Shown here in pieces: positions 17,442 to 31,500 of a stretch of DNA of 32,678 nucleotides. Location of the stretch: positions 1-32,678 of the forward strand of contig JANYJN010000009.1 in NCBI GenBank assembly GCA_025358475.1, in the 5' to 3' direction. The stretch comes from Candidatus Solibacter sp. (GTDB taxonomy: Bacteria > Acidobacteriota > Terriglobia > Bryobacterales > Bryobacteraceae). Made by a program: the position numbers and the translations under genes. The notes under the pieces are model-generated. The model did no database searches. It was given only the letters and a program-made list of their open reading frames with translations, and was not told the origin of the DNA. The first letter of the stretch is position 1. The number at the start of each line of letters is the position of its first letter.

Positions 17442-19346
17442 ATGAACAATCGTTCCGCTATCGCTTCCACCGCATTCCTACTGGCTGCCCTGGCGGCGCC
17501 AGCCCTGCGCGGACAGGCGCCAGCGACGCTCAGCGTGGAGTTAAGCCGGCCGAAAGCGGCCGTGAGTCCGATGTTGTACGGTCTCATGACCGAAGAGATC
17601 AATTACTCCTACGACGGCGGGTTATACGCGGAACTGGTCCGCAACCGCACGTTCCGATCCGATTGGACAGGCATACTGAACTGGTTCCTGATCGAAAAAG
17701 GGACCGCGTCGGCGAAGGTGAGCGTCGATCCGAAGGAAGGGCCATCGGCAGCGCTCCCCTCGAGCGCGAAAGTCGAGATCACCAAAGCCGATGTCAACAG
17801 CCCGGCAGGTCTCCTCAACGAAGGCTACTGGGGAATCGCCGTGCGGCCGAACGCCCGGTATACAGGGTCGTTATTCGCCAAGAGCGATTCCCAGGGTACA
17901 CTGCCTGTGCGGATTGCGCTCGTGGCGGACCAGTCCGGGCAGGTTCTCGCCAAAGCGTCGGTCTCGGTCACTGGAAGCGGCTGGAAGGAGTACAAGTTCG
18001 AGATGCAGTCTGGAAATGGCGCAGCGTCCTCCGAGAACCATCTCGCGCTGACCATCGACAGACCCGCGACTCTATGGCTCCAGTTGGTTTCCCTGTTCCC
18101 TCCCACTTATCACGGCCGCCCGAACGGAAACCGCATCGACATCATGGAGAAGTTGGCCGCCATGCGTCCCACTTTCCTGCGCTTCCCCGGGGGAAACTAC
18201 CTCGAAGGCGACCGGATCGCGACTCGTTTCGATTGGAAGAAAATGATCGGTCCGCTGGTCGACCGTCCGACACACCCCACCACGTGGAGCTACCACTCCA
18301 CCGATGGCATGGGATTGCTGGAATTCCTGAAATGGTGCGAGGACCTGCACATGCAGCCTCTTCTGGGCATCTATGCCGGATACTCTCTCGGCGGGCAGGT
18401 GGTGAAGCCGGGGCCGGACCTCGATCCCTACGTCCAGGAAGGGCTGGAGGAGATCGAATACGTCACCGGAGGGACCGACACGAAGTGGGGCGCCGTGCGT
18501 GCGCGCGACGGGCATCCGGCTCCGTTCACCCTGCGCTATGTTGAGGTCGGCAACGAAGACAGTTTCGACCGCGCCGGGACCTACGACGGCCGGTATGCTC
18601 AGTTCTACAAGGCCATCAAGGCGAAATACCCGAACATCCAGGTGATCGCCACCATGCCGGTGAAAGGCATGACTCCTGATGTCGTCGATGACCATTACTA
18701 CAAGCGCGAGCAGGGAATGTTCGAAGAAGCGCGCCACTACGACAACACCGACCGCAATGGCCCGAAGATCTTCGTCGGCGAGTGGGCCACCCGCGAAGGC
18801 ACACCGACTCCCAACTTCGGCGCCGCCTTGGGCGACGCCGCGTTCCTGACCGGCCTGGAACGGAACAGCGACGTGGTCGTGATGTCGGCATACGCGCCGT
18901 TGTTCGTCAATGTCAACCCCGACGGGATGCAGTGGAGTTCCGACCTGATCGGCTACGATGCCCTGAACAGCTATGGATCGCCGAGCTACTACGCGCAGGC
19001 GATGTTCGCTTCGTGCCTGGGAGATCACACACTGAACTCCTCCGTTTCGGGAGCGGGCACCAGGTTTTTCTACTCCGTGACCTCATCGACGAACAAGCTC
19101 TGCGTGAAGTTGGTCAACGCCAGCTCGACCGAGCAGCCGGTCTCGATCGCCCTGAACGGCATCGGCGCGGGGACGCATTCCGCTCGCATCGACACGCTGA
19201 AGGCAAACACGACTTGGGCGACGAACACAATCACGCATCCCGAGCGCATCGTCCCCGTCAAGTCCACCGCGAGCATCAAGGGGGAGCGCGTGCAGCATGT
19301 GATGCCCGGTTACTCGATTCAGGTTCTGCAAATCGATCTCAAGTAG
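17442..19346 (+). CDS. GH51 alpha-L-arabinofuranosidase (with CBM4/9-like insertion)
   Basis: Signal peptide MNNRSAIASTAFLLAALAAPALRGQ; SPMLYGLMTEEINYSYDGGLYAELVRNRTF; RPTFLRFPGGNYLEGD; YVEVGNEDSFD; IFVGEWATREG; SAYAPLF. Confidence 0.92.
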   Translation: MNNRSAIASTAFLLAALAAPALRGQAPATLSVELSRPKAAVSPMLYGLMTEEINYSYDGGLYAELVRNRTFRSDWTGILNWFLIEKGTASAKVSVDPKEGPSAALPSSAKVEITKADVNSPAGLLNEGYWGIAVRPNARYTGSLFAKSDSQGTLPVRIALVADQSGQVLAKASVSVTGSGWKEYKFEMQSGNGAASSENHLALTIDRPATLWLQLVSLFPPTYHGRPNGNRIDIMEKLAAMRPTFLRFPGGNYLEGDRIATRFDWKKMIGPLVDRPTHPTTWSYHSTDGMGLLEFLKWCEDLHMQPLLGIYAGYSLGGQVVKPGPDLDPYVQEGLEEIEYVTGGTDTKWGAVRARDGHPAPFTLRYVEVGNEDSFDRAGTYDGRYAQFYKAIKAKYPNIQVIATMPVKGMTPDVVDDHYYKREQGMFEEARHYDNTDRNGPKIFVGEWATREGTPTPNFGAALGDAAFLTGLERNSDVVVMSAYAPLFVNVNPDGMQWSSDLIGYDALNSYGSPSYYAQAMFASCLGDHTLNSSVSGAGTRFFYSVTSSTNKLCVKLVNASSTEQPVSIALNGIGAGTHSARIDTLKANTTWATNTITHPERIVPVKSTASIKGERVQHVMPGYSIQVLQIDLK

Positions 19347-19348
19347 AT

Positions 19349-22602
<3,254 letters not shown>

Positions 22603-23721
22603 TTATTGCTTGGGCCCGTTGGGGTTGAACTCGCCGCCCTTCACCAGAAGATCGAGTATTTCTCTCGTTCTCGCAGGGCAGGCCCGCCCCTTCTGCGGCG
22701 TTAAGTTGTCGTGCTCGGATTCGATCATGGGCAGCGGTTCCTTTGGGCCGGGAATTTGGTTTAGCGCCGTCCAGACCCCGGCGGGCGGCGAAATCGTGTC
22801 GATGAAGCCCATGCCCGCAAGCACCGGCGCTTTGATGCGTGAAGCAAAATTGACGGTATCGAAATACAGCGCGGTCTTCATCACATCCGGGTTGTCCGAA
22901 GGCCAGTTGGGATAGCCGGCCTTCCGTCCGTGGAGATCTCCATTGGCGTCCGCGCCGGCAGGCACGCAGACCAGCACCCCGGTGATCTTCTCGGGCCGCA
23001 GGCCGGCGAGCACGAGACTCTGTTGTCCACCCATGCTGCCTCCCGTGAGCACGATCGTTTTGCCATCCCAGTCGGGTCTGGTGAGCAGATAATCGAGGGC
23101 ACGCGAGTCGCGCAGGTACATGCTCAGAAAATACGATTTCTCGCGATCGCTGTTGCCAATGCTCTGGTAGTTCCGCGGGACGTTCCCAGCAGCGTCCAAC
23201 GGCAGCTTATCGTGCGAATCGACGTTGATAAACAGCCAGCCTTCGGCGGCACGCTGCGCGGCGCCGCGCGCGTTCAACGCGTACACGCCGGCATACTGCA
23301 ATTGGATGAGCGCGGGAAATTTGCCTTCTTTAGCAGGTTTGGCGATGTAGCCATGCGCTTGGGATCCGAGCGCGTCCAATACGAACATATTCAACTCGAC
23401 GCCCGGCACATCGGTCTCGACCTGCTCTAGGACGGGGTTGATCGGGACCTTGGCTTGCGCCGCAAGTTTGCCGTCCCAGAATGCATCGAAATCGTCGGGG
23501 CGTTGCGTCGAGAGCCCGATTCTCACCGGCGCGACGGCGGCGCCGACCGCGTAGAGTCCGTTGTTGCGGCCTGTGTTGCCTCCGACGTAACCGGATGCCT
23601 CTGCGGCTGGAGCGTACGGCTTCACCGCGACGTAGATCATCTCAGGCTGGTCGCCCGTGATCTCGATCTTGTCCTTGCCGGAAGAAAGTTCGAGCTTGAC
23701 CCTGGCTAGCCAGGAGAGCAC
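22603..23721 (-). CDS. CE7-like acetylxylan esterase, 5'-truncated (start lies just beyond an integrase relic)
   Basis: RPDDFDAFWDGKLAAQAKVPINPVLE; GSMGGQQSLVLAGL; GFIDTISPPAGVWTALNQIPGPKEP; ESEHDN; no signal peptide, and the same frame immediately upstream encodes integrase tail HRYSWQQAA. Confidence 0.75.
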   Translation of the reverse strand: MLSWLARVKLELSSGKDKIEITGDQPEMIYVAVKPYAPAAEASGYVGGNTGRNNGLYAVGAAVAPVRIGLSTQRPDDFDAFWDGKLAAQAKVPINPVLEQVETDVPGVELNMFVLDALGSQAHGYIAKPAKEGKFPALIQLQYAGVYALNARGAAQRAAEGWLFINVDSHDKLPLDAAGNVPRNYQSIGNSDREKSYFLSMYLRDSRALDYLLTRPDWDGKTIVLTGGSMGGQQSLVLAGLRPEKITGVLVCVPAGADANGDLHGRKAGYPNWPSDNPDVMKTALYFDTVNFASRIKAPVLAGMGFIDTISPPAGVWTALNQIPGPKEPLPMIESEHDNLTPQKGRACPARTREILDLLVKGGEFNPNGPKQ

Positions 23722-23742
23722 AGCGACGGCAGAAAGGTTCTT

Positions 23743-23970
23743 CGCGGCCTGTTGCCAGGAGTACCGATGTTACAGACCAACCAGGCGCGCGCTTGAAATC
23801 ACGATCGCGTTCGCTGCCGCCTTTTCTCGATCGGGCGTCTGTTTGGACTGTCTTTCTCCAAGGCGTCGTAAATGCGGTCGTCGTGATGGTAGTTCACGTA
23901 ATCGCGGATCAATCGGCGAAGATGCTCTTCGTTCAGCGCAATGACATGGTCCAAGATCTCGCGCCGAACG
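23743..23970 (-). pseudogene. C-terminal relic of a DDE integrase/transposase (IS3/IS481-type integrase core style)
   Basis: VRREILDHVIALNEEHLRRLIRDYVNYHHDDRIYDALEKDSPNRRPIEKR / frameshift / AANAIVISSARLVGL*HRYSWQQAA on the minus strand. Confidence 0.75.
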
Positions 23971-23975
23971 AGCTG

Positions 23976-24575
23976 TTAACCGAACGGTTGCAGTTGCTTG
24001 TCCCGGGGCGTGTAGACCAAGATGTGCCGCCAGGTATTGGTCGTCTTGGCAAAGCAATTCTTGATCAGCACATTGCTGTGCGGCACATCTTTGATGTCAT
24101 AGAAGTCCACGCCCGGCTCGGGGACTTCAAAGGCGTTGCACATGTGGCCGTAACCGATGAACGCCTGTGTGGCCGGGTCCAGCACGATCGCGCCATCCAC
24201 GATCATCCAGTAGTTGTGATAACCGGGAGCCTGCGGCGCGCTGGTGTAGGTCCACACTCCATCGGCGCTTTTGACCATGGCAAACGGAACATTGACGATG
24301 GAGACCTGCAGCTTCTGCGCGATGGGCGCGTTGAAGCGGAAGTTCACCCGCGAGTCAGCTTCGATCCGCGGATACTGAACGCCCGGAAAGTTGTACGGTG
24401 ACGGATGTGCCGGAACGGCAGGCGCGTCGACAGGGGCCGCCGGAGCGGGGGCCGGTTCCTGCCTTGCGGCGGGCTTCCCGTCCTTCGAAGCCTTCTTGGT
24501 CTGAGCGAAACCGGTTCCACCCGCCAAAATGGCCGCGGACAAAGCAAAGATTGATGCTCGTCTCAGGGGCTTCAA
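23976..24575 (-). pseudogene. CE1-type esterase truncated before the catalytic core by the integrase relic
   Basis: MKPLRRASIFALSAAILAGGTGFAQ...GVQYPRIEADSRVNFRFNAPIAQKLQVSIVNVPFAMVKSADGVWTYTSAPQAPGYHNYWMIVDGAIVLDPATQAFIGYGHMCNAFEVPEPGVDFYDIKDVPHSN...WRHILVYTPRDKQLQPFG*; stops where HxxVYTPPGY should continue. Confidence 0.8.
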
Positions 24576-24810
24576 TCTCCCGGAATCGTCTTAGCACGTT
24601 TCACCGAACCAATTTGGCACGGCTCATCCGATCGTTCGATCCCGCAACTCGAGCGGCGCGAATCGGTGCAAGCTGCGCCGCCGTGTCAGGCGCTCGTGCG
24701 CCTTCCGGGCGACCTAAAGTAGACGCACTTGAGTGCGCTCGGATATATAATCGACTGTTCCAACCTGGTGGTATGGGAAATTCCGGTTTGATTCCGACAG
24801 GGAGGGAGTA

Positions 24811-26922
24811 ATGCCGAGAAGACTCTTCGCACTGATTCTGGCGGGGACCGCTTTGGTTTCCGCGCCGAGCGCGCAGACCGCTAGTGCGCCCGGGAAGAGA
24901 ATCTCCGTGATCATCGATGCCGGCAAGACCGCTCCACCCATCTCCCCGTACCTCTTCGGTCAATTCATCGAGCACATCGGCGATCTGATCAACCGGAGCC
25001 TGTGGGCCGAAATGCTCGACGATCGGAAGTTCTACAACGACATCAACTCCAAGCCCTCCCCGCCGGGGCCCGGCCGCGGCGGACGCGGCGGCAGGACGTC
25101 AGCCTTGTGGCGGCCCATCGGCCCGGATGAGTCCGTAGCGATGGACCGCCAGCATCCGTACGTCGGCGAGCACGCGCCGCTGGTCCGGCTGGCGGGCGAC
25201 GCGGCGAGAGGAATTCAGCAGGGCCGTATTGCGCTGCGCAAGGGGAGGGTCTACACCGGGCGGGTCGTGCTTGCGGGTGATCGTGGTGCCAAAGTGGTTG
25301 TGAGTCTCGTGTGGGGCGCCGGCCCGGGCGACCGGCAGGTTGTTCCGATAACGGGCCTGGGCGCGTCCTATTCGAAGTTCCCGCTGAAGTTCACCGCCGG
25401 AAGCGACAACAACGACGGACGGATCGAGATCTCCGGGACAGGCCAGGGTTCGTTCCATATCGGGGCGGTTTCGCTCATGCCCGCCGATAACATCCGCGGC
25501 TTCCGTCCGGATACCATCGCCCTACTGAAGCAGCAGCGCTCTGGAATGTGGCGGTTCCCGGGAGGCAACTACCTCTCAGCTCATGAGTGGCGCGACGCGA
25601 TCGGTGATTCGGATAAGCGGCCGCCGCGTCCGGATCCCGTCCGCAATGGGTTTCAGCCGAACGATGTCGGCACCGACGAGTTCATGATCCTGATGGAACT
25701 GTTGGGCGTGGACCCGTTCATAAGCGTGAACGCCGGTTTCGGAGACGCCTGGTCGGCGGCGCAGTTGGTGGAGTACGCCAACGGGGCGGCGAGTACTCCC
25801 ATGGGCCGGCAGCGGGCGGCCAACGGCCACCCGGCGCCCTACAACATCAAATGGTGGGGAATAGGCAATGAGATGTACGGGGCATGGCAGTTCGGCGTCA
25901 TGCCGCTCAGCCAGTTCGTAGTCAAGCACAACATGTTCGCTCAGGCGATGCGCAAGGTCGATCCGAACATCACGCTCCTCGCGACCGGGGCCACTCCCGA
26001 AGAGATGACCATCTACGGGCTTGCGCTCCCGATCGTGAGTAAGCTGATACCGGACTTCGGTTCCCCCGGCGATTGGGATTTCGGACTGTTTACTCGCTGC
26101 TTCGACTCCATCGATGTCATGTCGGAGCATTTCTACTCCTATGCCGGGCAGCGATTCGATCATTCGTTGGGCCTCAAACCGGCCGCCTTCAGCCGCACCA
26201 ATTATATGCTCAAGGTCGACGAACCGTTGGTGGAATGGGCCCGCCGTCCGGCGAACAGGGTGCGCAACAAGGTCGAGGCCTATGACGAGTACCTGCAGCG
26301 CATTCCGGCGCTCAAGACGAGGCGGATCCCGATGGCGATTGACGAATGGGCCTACTCCGGTTCCGGAAACAACCTCAAAGGAAGCTTGGCGAACGCGATG
26401 GTGCTCCAGGAAATGTTCCGGCATACGGATCTGATCAAGATGGCCGGCCACACCATGGGGACGTCCTCGATCGACTACACCGCGACGGAAGCGGCGCTCA
26501 ACACGACCGGGCTCCTTTTCAAACTGTATCGGGACCACTTCGGCTCCATACCGGTGGAGGTCGGCGGCAACTCACCCGTGCCTCCGCCGCTATATCCGGT
26601 GGGCGCCGATCAGCCGAGAATCAACGCCGGCAGCCCCACCTATCCGGTGGACGTGACCGCCGCTTTGACGAGCGATGGAAAGTTCCTGACCGTGGCTGTC
26701 ATCAACTCGAACGAATCCGCGCAGGAGGTCGACCTCAGCATCAAGGGAATCACGCTCCGCGGAAAAGGGCGGATGTGGCGCATGACCGGCGACAGTCTGA
26801 ATGCCGCGACCGGCCTGGGCAGAAACGAAGTCCGCATCGTGGAAACGCCGTTGACCGGAACGCCCAAGGCGCTGACGATTGCGCCGATCAGCATCGATAT
26901 CTACGAGTTCGAGAGACAGTAA
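24811..26922 (+). CDS. GH51 alpha-L-arabinofuranosidase
   Basis: SPYLFGQFIEHIGDLINRSLWAEMLDDRKFYNDI; MWRFPGGNYLSAHEWRDAIG; WWGIGNEMYGAWQ; MAIDEWAYSG; signal peptide MPRRLFALILAGTALVSAPSAQ; GGGAGGGAG upstream. Confidence 0.93.
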   Translation: MPRRLFALILAGTALVSAPSAQTASAPGKRISVIIDAGKTAPPISPYLFGQFIEHIGDLINRSLWAEMLDDRKFYNDINSKPSPPGPGRGGRGGRTSALWRPIGPDESVAMDRQHPYVGEHAPLVRLAGDAARGIQQGRIALRKGRVYTGRVVLAGDRGAKVVVSLVWGAGPGDRQVVPITGLGASYSKFPLKFTAGSDNNDGRIEISGTGQGSFHIGAVSLMPADNIRGFRPDTIALLKQQRSGMWRFPGGNYLSAHEWRDAIGDSDKRPPRPDPVRNGFQPNDVGTDEFMILMELLGVDPFISVNAGFGDAWSAAQLVEYANGAASTPMGRQRAANGHPAPYNIKWWGIGNEMYGAWQFGVMPLSQFVVKHNMFAQAMRKVDPNITLLATGATPEEMTIYGLALPIVSKLIPDFGSPGDWDFGLFTRCFDSIDVMSEHFYSYAGQRFDHSLGLKPAAFSRTNYMLKVDEPLVEWARRPANRVRNKVEAYDEYLQRIPALKTRRIPMAIDEWAYSGSGNNLKGSLANAMVLQEMFRHTDLIKMAGHTMGTSSIDYTATEAALNTTGLLFKLYRDHFGSIPVEVGGNSPVPPPLYPVGADQPRINAGSPTYPVDVTAALTSDGKFLTVAVINSNESAQEVDLSIKGITLRGKGRMWRMTGDSLNAATGLGRNEVRIVETPLTGTPKALTIAPISIDIYEFERQ

Positions 26923-27070
26923 CGCCTCGCGGCGTACACCATGTGCGAGATCGAGGAGACTCCTATCCCGGTATGGAAGCGATGCCATAAAGAAGGCGCC
27001 GATTGACGTCCGGACCGCGCCCTGTTAACGTCTGTGGTCAGTCAAACTGATTTCATGAAAGGAGTGCCTG

Positions 27071-28369
27071 ATGAAGACCGCAGCTCTGACGCTCGCTTTT
27101 TTGGCCGTTTCGGCGCGCGTCCCGTTGATCGCACAACCGCCGCAACTCACGCCGGAGGCGCAGGCGGCGCGGCAGGCGCAGCAGGCGCAAATGACGCAGC
27201 AAGCGCTTGCAGCCGCCAAAATTCCGCCGGTGGAAGATTTTAAACCCTCGGCGCTCAACCAGCCGGGCAAACAGTACCCCGAGGTCAACTCGGAACGGCG
27301 CGTCCGCAGCACCTTACGAGCCCCGCAGGCACAGACCGTGCAACTGGATATCGGCGGCGTGCGGTACCCTATGACCAAAGGCGCCGACGGCGTCTGGACC
27401 GGCTCTTCGGCGCCTCAGGACGAGGGTTTCCACTACTACCAGTTCAACGTCGATGGGGTCAATGTCCCGGACCCCGGCACCCTGATGTTCTACGGCGCCA
27501 GCCGTTGGGGCAGCGGGGTCGAAGTCCCCGCCAATGACCGGGACTTTTATGCGATGAAGGACGTGCCTCATGGCCACCTGCAACAGGTCCTTTACCTATC
27601 CAAGACCGCCCAGAATGCCGTTCTGCGCTGCTTCGTTTACACCCCTCCGGGCTATGAGAAGGAACGGTCAACACGATATCCGGTCCTGTATCTGCAACAC
27701 GGCGGCGGAGAAGACGAAACCGGTTGGGGCGCCCAGGGGTTCGCTGGTCTGATCATGGACAACCTGATCGCCGCCGGCAAAACCAAGCCCTTCATCATCG
27801 TGATGGCCAATAGCTATGTCCCCGGCGCAGCCGGCGGACGCGGTCCTGGAGCGCCTCCCGCGGTTCCACTCGCGGCGGCGCCTGCTGCCCAACCCGGAGC
27901 GCCGGGTCCCGCCGGCCCCAGTCGCGGCGGGCCCGGCGGCGGACGCGGCTTCAACTTCAGTGCCTTCGAGCACCTTCTCCTCGACGACTTGATCCCCTAC
28001 ATCGACGCCAATTTCCGCACCGTCGCCGATCAGCCGCATCGCGCCATGGCCGGCCTCTCCATGGGCGGCATGCAGACGCGGACGATCACGGCGGCCCACC
28101 TTGATAAGTTCTCCCACATTGGCATCTTCAGCGGCGGCAGCATCGGCGCGACGGATATCCCGGATATGGCCGCCTTCAAGAAGAAGGTCAAGGTCGTATT
28201 CGTTAGCTACGGAAGCCGCGAGAATGGCGCTACCGGCAAGACTAACGTGGAAGCGCTGAAGCAGGCCGGCGTCAATAGCGTCTTCTACGAATCTCCGCAG
28301 ACCGCTCACGAGTGGCTGTCCTGGCGGCGCAGCCTGTACCAATTCGCGCCGTTGCTGTTCCAGAAGTAA
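27071..28369 (+). CDS. CE1-type secreted esterase with N-terminal E-set domain and a Pro/Gly/Ala-rich insertion
   Basis: [77 protein letters not shown] upstream of ATG. Confidence 0.9.
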   Translation: MKTAALTLAFLAVSARVPLIAQPPQLTPEAQAARQAQQAQMTQQALAAAKIPPVEDFKPSALNQPGKQYPEVNSERRVRSTLRAPQAQTVQLDIGGVRYPMTKGADGVWTGSSAPQDEGFHYYQFNVDGVNVPDPGTLMFYGASRWGSGVEVPANDRDFYAMKDVPHGHLQQVLYLSKTAQNAVLRCFVYTPPGYEKERSTRYPVLYLQHGGGEDETGWGAQGFAGLIMDNLIAAGKTKPFIIVMANSYVPGAAGGRGPGAPPAVPLAAAPAAQPGAPGPAGPSRGGPGGGRGFNFSAFEHLLLDDLIPYIDANFRTVADQPHRAMAGLSMGGMQTRTITAAHLDKFSHIGIFSGGSIGATDIPDMAAFKKKVKVVFVSYGSRENGATGKTNVEALKQAGVNSVFYESPQTAHEWLSWRRSLYQFAPLLFQK

Positions 28370-28436
28370 GCATGGACGTGCGTTCGTCACGCGACGGCGT
28401 CAACCTGACGAATCAGCCACGGAGGTTGCGCCCCGC

Positions 28437-28470
28437 GCGGACTGCTGCCTCAACCAGGGCCGCAGTCCGC
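28437..28470. terminator. Stem-loop with 9-bp perfect stem between convergent esterase and TonB-receptor genes
   Basis: GCGGACTGC (28437-28445) and GCAGTCCGC (28462-28470); no U-tract, so rho-independent function is uncertain. Confidence 0.4.
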
Positions 28471-28546
28471 CGGATGCGGCGGGTGTCGGCTGTAAACTGC
28501 GCGTACGCCAGCTTTCGACGCAGCCGCCGCTACCGTTTATCGGATC

Positions 28547-31500
28547 TCAGAACCGGAATTTGGCAACGAGTTCCATTTGTCGAGAGCCCACGCTGGTACC
28601 GCTAATGCGGCCGACATGACCCGCTCCGATCGCCTTATCCGGCAGGGCGAACGACGGGTGGTTGAACAGATTGGTGGCGTTGGCGCTGAAGTCCAAGTTT
28701 GTACGCTCCGTGAACTTGAACACCTTATGGAGCGACATGTTGACGGCGGTCAATCCAGGGCCATACAGGGTATTTCTTCCCAGGTTCCCGAATGTTCCAG
28801 GAGTGGGAGACGCGAAGGCATTGACGTTGAACCACGAATCGATACTCTGCCCCCCGGCCACTGCCTTGGGATTACCCACCAGGTTCGGATACCACACGTT
28901 ATTCGACGACAGAGAGTAGCTGTTGTTCACCTGCATGAAGGGCGTGAACGGACTGCCGCCTTGCTTGATGAAGTCGCCAAACAGCGTCCAGCCACCGATC
29001 GCGTAATCGAGTGCCTTGCTGTTATTGACGAACTGCCGGCCCCTGCCAACGGGCAGATCGTACGATGCATGCGCCTTCAACATATGGCGAACGTCAAAGT
29101 TCGAGTTCCCATAGTTCGCCATCGGGTTGTAGGCGCGCTGGTAGGGGGTGGCACCCTGCAGCGAACCCCAGCCGGACGAATCCTGATTCGATAGCATATG
29201 CGACCAGGTGTAGTTGACGTTGAACATCAATCCCTTGGCGAAGCGGCGCGTAAGCCCCATCTGGAAAGCGTTGTAGTTGGCTATGCCATCGGTAGTATTG
29301 CCGGTGATGCTCTGGAACTTATACGGACGGAACGCCGCATCGTTCGGCCCCAGAAGGTTTTCCGGTACCTGATTGAGATCCGCCGTGAACGGCAGGTGCG
29401 ACTGGTTGCTGCCCACATAACCGATGTCGAAAACCATGCTCTGGGTAACTTGCCGCTGAATTGTCAAGTTCCAGGAGCGAAGTAGCGGGGACGGCGCCGT
29501 GTACGGGAAGAAGCCCACTGACTGCCCGTTGAGAGCATCCGGGGTGTTGGAAGCGCGTTTGAAAATCGAGTTAATTGCGGCGCCCTTCGCACCCTGGTAG
29601 TTGGTGTTTCCATCGGACGAGAGAATCACCACGGGGCTCACGTTACCGGTGGAATCCGTTTGGTTGCCCGAGCTTGCCGAAGCCTGGCCCAAACCGCCGC
29701 CATAGGTGTCTACATTCCAGGGGAAGGTGTAGAGGCCGATGCCGCCACGGATGACAGTTTTGTCGCCAAGCTGGTAGGCAAAGCCGAACCTCGGCAGGAT
29801 GTTCTTATAGACGCCTTTCTGCAGTCTGTCGCGGCCGTTGGCCTTGGTCGTGGCAAACCACAGCGCGCCGGGAGCATTGGTGGCGGGATTGATCACGTTC
29901 GGATCGAACGAGCGCTCGTTGCCGTAGATTTCGGTCCAGCCCGTGTTGCCTTCCCACCGCAAACCGAGGTTCAGGGTGAGTTTGGGGGTTACTTTGAAGT
30001 CGTCCTGGATGAAGGCGCCGGGATTCTTCAGGCGGCCGCCGTATTCAGGCGAATTGAGAGCGTTCCAATTCTGCACATAGCCCAACAGGAAGTCCGCATA
30101 GGAAGAGCCGGAACCGGAGGCGAGCGCGCCGGTGTTGCTGCCCGCGGTATAGACGCCGGTGAAACCAACCTCTGCACCCTTGATATTGCCCCACGCGGTG
30201 GAATCGGCGCGGAAGATGAGCGTCCCGCCTCCAAAGTGGAGGAGGTGGCGTCCGTGGATCAGCGTCACCTGGTCCGAAATATCGAAGGTGTTCTCTTTGT
30301 ACTCGGTATTCGAGGGGGAACCCGGGCCAAGGCCGTAATAGTTGCTGATGGAGACATTCGGGAAAATGTCTTCCTTCGCGAACCGCAGGCCGAGTTTCGC
30401 CGGATAGCCCTGTCCGATAGTGGCGGGGTGGAACACATCGTACTCGCCCATGAAGCCGATGCGAAGTTCGTTGATGAGCCTCGGACTGATAGTCCAGTAA
30501 TCGGAGAGCTGGCCGCTCATGTTCATTACGTCCCCGGGGTCTTTGTTGATCGGGTCTACCGGGCTGAAGGGTTTGGCCGGGCCGTCGTTCCAGGCAGCGG
30601 AACCTGTGATCCGGTTGTTGCTCGTGATATCGGCATCGAATCTGCCGAAGTACTTGCGCTTCGGGCTGTCGCCCGGCGCGAGATAGCTGAAGTTGTTGGT
30701 CGCGATGCCATTCACCAATTGCCCAGCCCGATTGGGTTGCGGGTAGTACGCCTGGATGTTCTTGGCTACCGTGTCCAACATCGCGGCTGGGATCTGGTTG
30801 TAAGGGAACAACTGGCGGGTTACTACGCCAGTGGTGGGATTCACGGTCTGCGACGTCGGGTCGTAGATCGGGTTCATCCCCGCGAAGTTGCCATCGCGCA
30901 TGGTCAGGGTGGGCACCGTGGCGAAACTCACCGCCGGCGTTGTGTGGTTGATGGTGTGATCGATGCCGAAGAAGAAGAACACCTTGTTCTTGATTACCGG
31001 GCCGCCGATGTTGAAGCCAAAATCGTTGAAGTGCTGCGGCGTCTTGAAGGAAACGCCGTTAAAGCCAAAAGGCGCGGCATTCAGCGCGGTGTTCTTGAAG
31101 TAGTCGTACACCATGCCGTGGAACTGATTTGAGCCGCCCTTGCTGATCTGGTTATAAACCATGCCGCCGCCTCCGTACTGGGCGGAGAAGGCTGAACTGC
31201 TCATCTTCACTTCGCCCAGAGTGTCGAAGATCGGCGTGTTGATGACGTTATTGCTCATCGGTGAACTGGTGGACGCCCCGTCCAGCAGCGCATTGGAAAA
31301 CGGCATACTCCCATTGACCGACACGCCTCCCATTCCGGGGCTGTTGTTGTTGGTCCCGTTGCCGCGAGTGCCCGGCAAGAACGTCAGGAACGACTGCCAA
31401 TCCGGAATTCCGCCGGTCTGCGGCAGGAGCTTCAGAGTTTCCTGCGGCACCGTCGAGGAGATTTCCGCGGTGGTCGTCTCCAGCAGGGGCGCCCCCGTTT

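Noticed and set aside
18782-19348. N-terminal 189 codons of the 880-aa ORF as part of GH43
   Set aside because: This stretch is out of frame within the GH51 gene; the GH43 signal peptide starts at ATG 19349.
29660-31132. 490-aa plus-strand ORF antisense to the TonB receptor
   Set aside because: Shadow ORF; sense strand encodes a continuous 1109-aa receptor with clear plug and barrel motifs.
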